Of a stretch of 64,000 nt of DNA, positions 55,758 through 64,000 are shown piece after piece. The translations under genes were made by a program, and so were the position numbers. The stretch comes from Ceriagrion tenellum. Its lineage: Eukaryota > Arthropoda > Insecta > Odonata > Coenagrionidae. The stretch spans positions 136,639,747 to 136,703,746 of the forward strand of contig OY720636.1 of assembly GCA_963169105.1 (NCBI GenBank), in the 5' to 3' direction. How positions within the stretch are numbered: position 1 is the stretch's first letter; each line of letters begins with the position of its first letter. The notes beneath the pieces are model-generated. The model made no database searches and had not been told where the DNA came from. It saw nothing but the letters and a program-made list of their open reading frames with translations.

Positions 55758-57685
55758 ATCTGTTTATCTTGCCGTAATATTTTATGTTACGCTACCGACC
55801 TGATCACATCAATCTTTAGAGACATCACTCTGACTTATCGCAACGCTGACTGAAATGTCAAATTATTAAAACTATCCCGATCGATATTTGTGATGCCTGT
55901 TCTTTTGGGATTACCCGCGTCAGGATTTTTAAAAACCAACATCTCCTCTCCTTCGCTGGAGATATCGTCAGGGCTAAAGAAAGTTACCTGTTAGCGCATC
56001 AAAATATACTATGCATACTCTTCTTTCAGGAAGGTGAAAGAAGAGGGAGGGGGTGGAAGCATTTATAGTCTTCTTGATTAATTTTTTATCATGAAATGAT
56101 TGTTGATTGTTGATTTTTCTTCCAAAGTTGTCCCCAGCATTATCTTGGTCGGTATGTTATGGTTGGTTGCTTTTTATGATTGCCACAGTAGGTTTTTACA
56201 ACCCAGAAGAGCGTTATCTCAAAAGAACAGTGCGCCACTAAATGATATGAATTAACATTTTCAAGACTCACTTGGAGTCATGCAGTATTTTTTACGAGGG
56301 CACACGCTGGACGAAGAACCCCTTCACCATTAGTTCAGGAGGAAATGCGTTTGTCCCGTTGGCCTCAAATCGGAGTGAAGCAAACATCGGATGAAAGTGG
56401 ACGCATGGTAGCTGAGTATGGAAGTGAAGTTGTCGCAGGAAGCAAAACCCGCGTCCCGCCACTTCCTAGAATGCCTCGTCAAAAATATGCAGAGGTTTCC
56501 TAAAAACGTCGCAGCCTCGGATGCGAACGCCTACTCGTAAGATGTGTTCATTTACTCTTTTCCGGGCGTCGCGTGCCTTAAAAGGCGAAGTAACGACGAG
56601 GAATGCTTAGTCGCCTCCGCATTCCGTCGGCCGAGCAGCCTTCTAAGCGACGATTAGCGGCGGAGGCGCATATTTCTCCCTTAATCAGATCCTCCGAGGA
56701 AGAGAGTTTGTGCACCGACGGGGGGAAATACCGAAGAGCCGGGTTCATATCCGGGGAAGGAAGGGGGGCGGATCAATGAGCTTATGGCGTTAAGGGGCCG
56801 GTCGGCTCTCGTCTGGCTTCTCCCTCTAGGGGCTCATATTTCTCCCTCTCCCCCGAGGGGTAGTCCCGTTTATATTACAGCCAATCGATAAGTACCGGTT
56901 GTCACATTTATACTTTATGAAATGAATGTTTTCTTTAAAATATTTTTAAAACCCATTTGAAGACCGGGAATAGATTAAAAAGGATTACCATGGCAAGTTT
57001 AGCGGCCGCACTTTTAATCTATAAAGTTCAATCAATATTAATGATGTATTATAACGGGCGTTTCACAATTCTGAACATACCATTGCGGGTATAAAGCAAT
57101 CATAAAAGGCTCTGTTCCTCAAATATACCATTCAAAAAAGTAAAAACCATTTCTGCAATATGTAATATATATAGTTTTTAGTCAGTAATCGGAATTGGTA
57201 TCGTTAGAAGTTATTCCGAAACTTTTGATTTAGTTACTGACGGATGCTAGACCGACTTTGTAACGGATTTCACATAATTTTCATCCTATATATAAAACAA
57301 TAAGTATAATTAGTTTATTGCATCTTTCAACACCTATGTCATGCTTTATTTATATACATAAAAGTGTTCCATTGTATTAAATCCACATAACATGAATGTT
57401 GTGCATGAAAATATACAATTAAGTTTTTTCTTCTGTTTTCAGGTATTTAAGTATTTATTCTGTCTAATGACCCATCTTAATTGTAAGAACCATAAGTGTG
57501 TGGTAGTTCATAAAATCATATTTGAGAAATACATTGGGACTTTTTTAGTTATGTAATGAAGGTTAAATAGTAAAACTTTCTTTAACGGAGATCTTAATGA
57601 TATCTTAAGATCTTAATGTTTTATGATACTTTATCTTTATGCCTAAATTCCTCTTTTACACGAATTAGCCGATTTCTAGGGCTCA
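55758..57685. other. No gene; CpG-rich stretch at 56380-56870
   Basis: The GC-rich part (GACGATTAGCGGCGGAGGCG near 56649) has no long frame on either strand. The remainder is AT-rich with nothing recognised. Confidence 0.35.
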
Positions 57686-57689
57686 ACGA

Positions 57690-58080
57690 TGGTTAACATG
57701 ACGACTGTATTTCTTGTGTTCACACGATTTCCAGTTTACCGTGGAAAAAATGCCGGTGACCTCTGGTAAGGAGTTAAGAATCACTAAAAAAACAACTTAC
57801 AGATATTAAAATTACTCTGCTTTTAATGTAAATTAGATCGATTCACCCTCAATTGAAGGGACTTTCTGGCTGTATAAGTCCACGAGAACTTTAATTTCCC
57901 TCTCAGTGTAGTCATGGTGTCTCTCTTCTCCACCCACCACTTTCTTACATCTTATTTCAACCACGATTACGACTAACTTCCGCTCACACGCATTTTCAAA
58001 TACCGGTAACCATGGCTAACCCTAGTAACTCAATCGTGGTAAACAAGTTAACTAAGGCGCTAACTTGCGTTCTCGCAAGT
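57690..58080 (+). repeat. Dispersed repeat F, copy 2
   Basis: Matches 15785-16200 in order and orientation: TTGTGTTCACACGATTTCC, GTCCACGAGAACT, AATTTCCCTCTCAG, CTTATTTCAACC, CACACGCATTTT, CCGGTAAC. Confidence 0.6.
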
Positions 58081-58210
58081 ATTCGAGTGCCTCGCAAATG
58101 AAGCTTGTAATGTGAGCTAAGCCGAGGCATCACGCTCAAAGCAACTTAAACCCCCCTCAATATTTTCGCCCACCGTTCGTCTTTTCCTCGCCTTCTATGG
58201 TCCACGCCCT

Positions 58211-58665
58211 GCTTCCTGATACTCTTTGTGACACTCCCTGGTGGTGGCGCACAGAGTACAGAATATACGTATATGCAGGTGTAAGACAGTCTGTACCATG
58301 AGCTGTGACTTCGATTTCCGTCGACTATAGCGGTAATAGCTATAATTGAGTTTTCAATAGAATATAGGGCCTCTCGCCGGGTGAAGTCTTCGCCCTACAG
58401 TCAAACAGAGGTCACGGGTTTGAGTCCCGTTTGGATGGGTTTTTCACTAACCAGGCCACAGCTCTTAGTAGCCGACGAGCCAATTGCATGAGTGGACTGG
58501 TAAGCCCTATATTCTATTGAAAACTCAATTATAGCTATTACCGCTATAGTCGACGGAAATCGACGTCACAGCTCATGGTACAGACTGTCATACACCTGCA
58601 TCTACGCATATTCTGTACTCTGTGAGCCACCACCAGGGAGTGTCACTAAGAGTATCAGGGAGCAA
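58211..58665. repeat. Foldback element: 160-bp inverted arms around a tRNA-like centre
   Basis: 58211-58370 and 58504-58665 are reverse complements with about 95 percent identity by eye. Each arm contains a LINE-A-like 3' terminus (CTCCCTGGTGGTGGC, then ACAGAGTACAGAATAT) pointing inward. The 133-bp loop includes ACGGGTTTGAGTCCCGT, a perfect 5-bp T-stem with a B-box-like GGTTTGAGTCC, followed by TTTTT. A complete cloverleaf is not evident. Confidence 0.85.
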
Positions 58666-58670
58666 GCCAC

Positions 58671-59575
58671 TTTGTACTTTCGTGAATGAACATCTGCCAT
58701 TTGATAAGTCTACAAACCTACTAAACCTTTTGGGCGCATTGCCTTAGTTAAGTAATGGCAAAGAACAGGGAGATTTTTACCCTAATTCTTTAAGTATCTA
58801 TGTCCCGTATTTTAGCTCTATATTTCAACATATCTCAGTTATGAGTGAGCATAATTTCTTCAGCTTCCATGTCAGGTTTCGTCTGGGTGAGATTTAAACT
58901 TTGAGTCATCTGTACCTTTTTCTAAGTCTTGATGTCGCTTGTTTTTCTGCATTGGAGGGAATGCAATCTCAAATTCTTTTTTTCAGGAGTAGTTGTACAA
59001 ATCCGGGTTTCTTCTTTGAACGATTTCCTTATAACTTTTCTCGAATGAGTACCGAATACTTGCAGAATTTTCTAAGAATGTATACGTCACGTAAGAACAT
59101 CTACATCATTTAGTGCGTCAACATAACCTACATCATCATGTACCAATGATTAATCTGATTTAATTATTACAAAGTTTGCATTAAATTCAATATTTACGAC
59201 AGAAGTTATCCCACAGTCAGCCATTTTTAAGATGTCAGCAGAGGCTCAAACAGAAAAATGAGGATTATCACTCCTAATTGTAACATATTCGAAATTGGAA
59301 AATAACGATGTAATTACTATTTAATAACTAAACTAAGCCAAGCATTTCCATTCCTGTGCGTTAACCTACATGACTCCCTGATGACAAGGAAAGATATGAT
59401 ATTTTTCAGACAGTCGATGGTGCAGATTACTTTTTCTGAGCATGAAATAATTACAACTACTCCTATTTCAGTTATTACTCACCTTCCAGCCCATATAATA
59501 GCACGGAGTACGGACAAAAACAATCTCAGTCACATAAAATTCGAAATCGTCGTCGCACTGACCTTCCCATGATGC
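58671..59575. other. No recognised feature
   Basis: AT-rich with two short featureless plus-strand frames (58901-59113, 59381-59572). Confidence 0.3.
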
Positions 59576-59579
59576 TTAG

Positions 59580-59990
59580 AGGTTGCGTTGTGCTTTCTCC
59601 GGGGCATACTAGACACGAAAGGTCTCTTTTTAGAACCGCTCGTTCGTACTTTCGCTCTCAGCCACTCCGCACGGCCAGCACTCACTCTCACTGCTCTCCG
59701 TATCGCTGAAATAAGGGCAGGCTCACTGCACTCATTCGTACACGTCACGCCACGTATTCGATTCTCCCGTCTCCCTCCCTTCTCACAGTAAACAGATCCA
59801 GAGCGCCCTCGAGTGCTTCGTGACCATTAATATACTAAACCAATCAATGGTCATTCGAAGGAGGCCTTTCACACAAATCGTACGACCGCTGCATGCAGAC
59901 ACCCCTACTCGCTCCATCTACCACTCGCCCCCCACTCCAACAACGGCCTCTTCCCAGAACGAAGATAAAGAAGAGAGCGGAAAGAAGAGA
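59580..59990. other. GC-moderate block
   Basis: CpG-containing, C-rich stretch with overlapping short frames on both strands and no domain. Confidence 0.3.
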
Positions 59991-59999
59991 GATGGGTAC

Positions 60000-60400
60000 A
60001 TCTACACATTTCCCGACAAGCCACCTCAAGGGTGTTTGGAAGGGGGTGATGTATCACCAACATGCACTCAAGTGCAAAATTTAACTTTCACCCACATGCA
60101 CTACACTATTGGCATGCTACCAACGCTACAGAAACTTTTGAGCCAATCTATAATGCAGCTACGTAAACTTGATACAAGAGTTATGCTGAGAACATGCAAA
60201 ACATTCTGTTAGCACAACGAGACAGACTTAGAGGCATGCATATGAATTAATCAACTTCACTACCTGTCAATTAACCTACTTCAAAGTCTTAATGCAGCCA
60301 TTATGGTCCTTTATCGATCGCGGGAAAAATGGCATTTTCAACCTGTCTCTTCGGAAGTCTATTTACATATTTTATTCTCATGATCTGATCTACCGAGTAC
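60000..60400 (-). repeat. LINE-A-related 3' end
   Basis: Minus strand: I-M-R-I-K near 60375, K-M-P-F-F-P-R-S-I-K-D-H-N-G-C (60297-60340), then 3' UTR, then CACCCTTGAGGTGGCTTGTC and a GTGTAGATGTA terminus at 60000. The UTR matches 44785-44856. Confidence 0.75.
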
Positions 60401-60719
60401 ACAGCAGTGGAAAAAACTGACTACTGCAGAAGAAGATCGCGAAGTAGATTTTCGTAGGAAGACCGAATCAATTATGAGTAATTGTATCGAAAAAATAATT
60501 TGCATACCTAGGAGAAGCTCACAGCTGAGACATGCATAGTTTCATTTATGCACGAGGCTTGGAATGTCAAATTCCATTCTATTAAGGCAGTTGAAGCGAG
60601 TTTCTTGCCCAGTCATAATAGATAAAAAATTCGAAGTTATTTATTCCAGCAGTATGCTGTAGATATTGTAATTTCAATGAGAATAAACATAGCTTTAACA
60701 TGACTAATTTTCAGTGATT

Positions 60720-61270
60720 AAGGCGGCTGGAGATGTAATCGTGAGACATTGAGTGCGAATTTTCATATTTTTTAATAAATAAGTGGAAATCAAACCTCGG
60801 ATCATGTTTGACGTAAGAATATATCTGTTTATTCGGTGGAAATCACCATGGGTGTAGAAATATAGCTGAAACTAGAGTTACATTTTAGAATCTTCACCTC
60901 AATTAAAGCATTGTTATGGCTTGAGCATTCAGCGCGGAATTAAAAATTATTCGAAAAGCATACATAAATACATGTATTTTACTCGGCATGATACCTTGAT
61001 GCAAGTGAACCACCATTATTATAATATGAAACGAATTATTTCGTGTGTAGGAGAAGTACTGTGCGCATGTAATGGGATTATTTCCACATGTGTGTCAAGA
61101 TCCATTAAGATACGTATTAAAATAGCATTAAACTGACTAGAAACCAAATCGGTAATTCGCAATTTTATTTCACTTTTATTTAAAAATAATACTAATGAGT
61201 AGTCGTATTCAAAGTTTCACGCAAATCAGTGCACAAACAAAAAAATCGCTCCAATTACCTTAAATAATTA
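60720..61270 (+). repeat. Dispersed repeat C, longest copy
   Basis: Landmarks in order: AGGCGGCTGGAGATGTAATC, TTCGGTGGAAATCACCATG, CAATTAAAGCATTG, CAGCGCGGAATTAAA, AATCGGTAATTCGCAATTTT, CACTTTTATTTAAA and AAAGTTTCACGCAAATCAGT. Parts recur at 10805-11680, 19253-19870, 37740-37960 and 53150. There is no coding capacity and no clean terminal repeats. Unrecognised family. Confidence 0.55.
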
Positions 61271-61324
61271 TTCCAATACAATGCTTAAATTTGACTCGTT
61301 TTTTCACGTCTTTCGCAGAACCGA

Positions 61325-61680
61325 TACTTTAATTTTATATTGAAATTTTGACATTGTCATTGATGTTAACTGATACCTTTACTAATTGACTGTTGCCGTA
61401 CCTTCATGTATTCTTTTCTGTATAGCTCTGATGATGGAATTTTTAAACTGGTTCTGGAATGAGCATTACCCAAACAAAATCTGTCCTAAAAAGTCTATCT
61501 ACTTAAGATGAATCCCTATGATTATCAATTCCAAAGTAATTTTTGTATTGAAATTTTATATTGTACTTGATTTATAAGTGATCCTTTTATTAATTGATGG
61601 TTTTTGTACCTTCATGTATTATTTTCTGTATAACACTGATGATGGAGTGCATTTCACTCCGAAACGTCGGCAAGGTAATA
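61325..61680 (+). repeat. Tandem repeat of about 208 bp carrying hammerhead-like cores
   Basis: Two diverged copies (about 61325-61437 and 61533-61645) share TTTTGTATTGAAATTTTA/TTTTATATTGAAATTTTG, GTACCTTCATGTATT, TTTTCTGTATA and CTGATGATGGA. The CTGATGA motifs are 208 bp apart (61428 and 61636). Tandem units of this size with ribozyme motifs are known from animal retrozyme-like and Penelope-like repeats. Confidence 0.65.
61636..61668 (+). ncRNA. Hammerhead-ribozyme-like core
   Basis: CTGATGA, then a perfect 6-bp stem GGAGTG/CACTCC closed by a CATTT loop, then GAAA, then CGTC. This is the order of a hammerhead catalytic core (CUGAUGA, stem II, GAAA, stem III, UH cleavage site). Stem III would be only AC/GU with no loop, so a monomer would be unstable; such short-stem hammerheads are thought to work as dimers. 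An extended stem I was not proven; TACCTT (61600) and AAGGTA (61672) are complementary. Confidence 0.5.
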
Positions 61681-61791
61681 TGGTTTTATTCTTCCTGACC
61701 TACCCTCGATATTTTGAAAATGGTTATATGATTTATTCCTAAAAACAGCTGAAAAAAAACACATTCTACACCGTGAAATCTGTGACGAGAT

Positions 61792-63282
61792 CTGCGGGTC
61801 GATTCTGTAAATGTCATAGGCGTCATAACTATTGTTCTTATGACTAGGGCGTCATAGCTATGTCGGCTGGCGAAAAGGAGCGATTCTATAAATGTCTTAA
61901 GCGTCATAAGTTCGTCGTAGCCGTCATATCGTACGACGCTTGAAAACCCCCGTCATGGGCGTCATAAGTTCGTGGGATATGAGTATTTACATCAACTAAA
62001 AAGGACATCAAATCAAGTGTCGGCAATATTTCATTGAAAAATAGTCAAATACCATCGTATTTACTCTTACAAATGTGGAATTCAAAAATTGGACTTAGAA
62101 TATGATTCTATTTTTGAGTGCACACGTTAAAAATTGCACGAATACATGTAAATTATTATGTTAGACATAATTGAAGTTACGTGCATACATGACAACCACG
62201 AAATTATACCACATTAGTGTCCATAATTTAGTCGCCGACTGTAAAAATCTATCTCTATACGTTTTTTAACTGTAGTTACCATTAGAATAATTGTGGAATT
62301 TGCTCGCGTATTATCGCGGTACATGCACAACATAATATCGCGGTAATCGCGATATTATGTTGTGCATGAGTAACTATTCCACACTAAATTCTGACTCATA
62401 CGATGAATTGCAAAGGTAGGTACCTAATATGTTACTTCGATATGTTTTCTGAATTATACGGCGAATTTCTCAATTCGTTTTTAAATATGAAATTCACATT
62501 ACTTCATAGCTATTATTACAATTGTTGCACAAGAACAATTATCGAAAAATTGTAAATGATGCGTGTGGACTTTACTCCTGTTAACTCTACTCATTTTCAC
62601 GCATAATCATACAATTACAACTTTCAAACTACACGTACTGCATACGGACGATTATTGAAATTCTAGGTAGACTTGAAGCCGGTGGGCCAAAATCTAAACT
62701 GCTCACCTCTTCAAAATAATACCGTATTTAACTCCAAGCACAGACCTACTATTTACTTCGAGACCTCTCCCCGGGATCCCTGAACGCATACGATGAATGT
62801 TGAACAAATTTATCCCTATTATGCGATTGGGTTCAACTTATGGGCACTGCATAGTAACTGCTAATCATATTTCATAATATTATCCCTTAAACTTAATTTA
62901 TATAAGGCACTAGCCAACACAAAGCATTCTTTTGTCTTCAAGCATTAAATACGCTCGTTTGTTGTTTACATGAGTACTTAAAAACAAAACTTGGGTGTTT
63001 GTTGTGTTTTGTTGATAGTTGGGAAACGATAGTTTCCATGGTTGCCGTTAGTCAATTTTTTGGATGGGTGGAAGGGATGTGTCGGTGATTTCCATTGGTT
63101 CTTCTCGTTAACGAAGGGCTACCAACGTACTAGTAGGTAAGTTTGGTTCCTCGTCGCTACGTGGCGTCATAAGCCTTCTGGCGCTTGCTTATAGAATCGC
63201 TCGAGCGTCATAGCCGTCATAAGTTGCCCATCATAGCTATCACCCTTTTGATGCTGATGAAATTTACAGAATCGAACCGCAG
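61792..63282. mobile_element. Non-autonomous DNA transposon, 1.49 kb
   Basis: Terminal inverted repeats CTGCGGGTCGATTCTGTAAA (left) and its complement with one mismatch (right, 63262-63282). A second inverted pair lies inside: GAGCGATTCTATAA at 61878 and its complement near 63187. Both ends are rich in CGTCATA/TATGACG units. Flanks GACGAGAT and GACGTCAT match at 6 of 8 bases, possibly a worn 8-bp duplication. There is no transposase or long open frame inside. Confidence 0.75.
62322..62368. repeat. Perfect 21-bp hairpin with 5-base loop
   Basis: Arms 62322-62342 and 62348-62368 are exactly complementary (starting CATGCACAAC), with loop GTAAT. It lies within the non-autonomous transposon. Confidence 0.92.
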
Positions 63283-63304
63283 GACGTCATAATTTCCTCA
63301 TTTC

Positions 63305-63500
63305 ATGCATAAAGTCTCCCTGGAGTGCATACGCGTACTATATCCCATGGGAAACGGCTTGTATACTTTGGCTAATATCACGGAAAGTTTTGCGGAAATT
63401 GTCAGATATTTTTTATCCTGAAAAATATGTGATATTTTTCATTAAAATGAGGTCAAATCCATTGAGTTCTACGAGCAATGACATCTCGCAAAAACTATCT
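63305..63500 (+). repeat. Dispersed repeat D, copy 2
   Basis: Same-orientation match to 6765-6960, beginning CTGGAGTGCATACGCGTAC. It starts about 25 bp after the transposon end. Confidence 0.55.
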
Positions 63501-63639
63501 AGAAAGAAAAAATTACAAAACTGAGGGACGAAACTTTGGTAGTACAATAAAAAAATAAAACTTGAATAATATCCAATAACCTTTATTTGTGGACTGAAAT
63601 AAGCATTGGATACAATTGACACTACACTGAAACCGTCGA

Positions 63640-64000
63640 CTTGACTTCGGATATTGGTCCAATATGGGCGAGCATTTTGGACCTTGGTCATAAAGATTTA
63701 ACCAAAAAAATTAACAAAATACTAAGAAAAGCAGCACGCTTCGTTACAAACTGCTACGAACGAACGTATGTTAGACAACTGTTAGAGGGATTAAGGTGGG
63801 AGCCCCTAGAGACTTGGAGGTTGCACGCTAGGCTTAGGCTGCTTGAGATATTCAGAACTGATATTTTTCAGAGCGACACAGAGATTTTATCATGACTCCT
63901 CACTACATTTCTAGGTCTGACAGATGCAATAAAATAAGAGAGATACTCTGCCGAACAGATAGGTACAAAAGCTCGTTCTTTCCGTGCACAATAAGCGACC
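63640..64000 (+). pseudogene. LINE-A-related C-terminal coding, cut by the window edge
   Basis: Encodes K-I-L-R-K-A-A-R-F-V-T-N-C-Y, G-L-R-W-E-P-L-E-T-W-R-L and L-R-L-L-E-I-F-R-T-D. A frameshift near 63893 is followed by Y-I-S-R-S-D-R-C-N-K-I-R-E-I, C-R-T-D-R-Y-K-S-S-F-F-P and C-T-I-S-D. The element continues past 64000. Confidence 0.75.

Noticed and set aside
58384..58440. Functional tRNA gene in the foldback loop
   Set aside because: Only the T-arm is convincing; no acceptor or D-arm pairing could be drawn.
1..64000. CRISPR array, bacterial operon or phage content
   Set aside because: No regularly spaced short repeats or prokaryotic gene layout; all recognisable genes are eukaryotic transposable elements.

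Overview
This window looks like intergenic or intronic DNA from an animal with a large, repeat-rich genome, most likely an arthropod (insect or relative). The reasons are its AT-rich non-coding background, the absence of bacterial operon structure, GT-AG introns in a transposase gene, and a mix of LINE, hAT, piggyBac and tRNA-derived SINE remnants. I cannot name the species from sequence alone. I find no complete host protein gene. The best host-gene candidate is one short first coding exon on the minus strand (28676-28766), at the edge of a GC-rich, CpG-rich block running to about 30050.

Almost everything else that can be recognised is mobile DNA. One LINE family dominates; I call it LINE-A. 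It is CR1/Jockey-like, with RT C-terminal motifs such as S-V-W-D-P-Y and S-F-F-P-R-T and a 3' end running GGTGGCTTGCAGGGTATTACGTAGATGTAGATG. About twenty pieces occur, from 60-bp tails to copies of about 1.8 kb. A second family, LINE-B, is an endonuclease-type LINE with Y-L-G-S-K-I in its C-terminus. It has one long copy (30929-32927) and two decayed pieces (about 4075-4515 and 47225-47710). A third RT relic lies at 1-1335.

Layout: 1-6700 holds an RT relic abutting an inverted-repeat pair (1336-1610 and 6402-6672). 6.7-28 kb is mostly gene-free, with short GC-rich blocks, several undescribed dispersed repeats, SINE-like pieces and LINE-A tails. 28.2-30.05 kb is the GC-rich block with the candidate first exon. 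30.35-34.3 kb is a nested LINE composite. 36.9-40.6 kb contains LINE-A remnants, one carrying a piggyBac insertion at a TTAA site. 42.9-47.7 kb is a cluster of LINE pieces. 49.5-52.76 kb is a LINE-A copy split by a hAT element that retains perfect terminal repeats and an 8-bp target duplication. 53.5-55.8 kb has more LINE-A. 58.2-58.7 kb is a large foldback with a tRNA-like centre. 61.3-61.7 kb is a tandem repeat with a hammerhead-ribozyme-like core. 61.8-63.3 kb is a non-autonomous DNA transposon containing a perfect 21-bp hairpin. LINE-A runs off the right edge.

The nesting gives a relative chronology: LINE-A copies came first, then LINE-B, hAT and piggyBac inserted into them. All transposase and RT genes seen here are broken or internally deleted, so activity would have to come from elsewhere in the genome.
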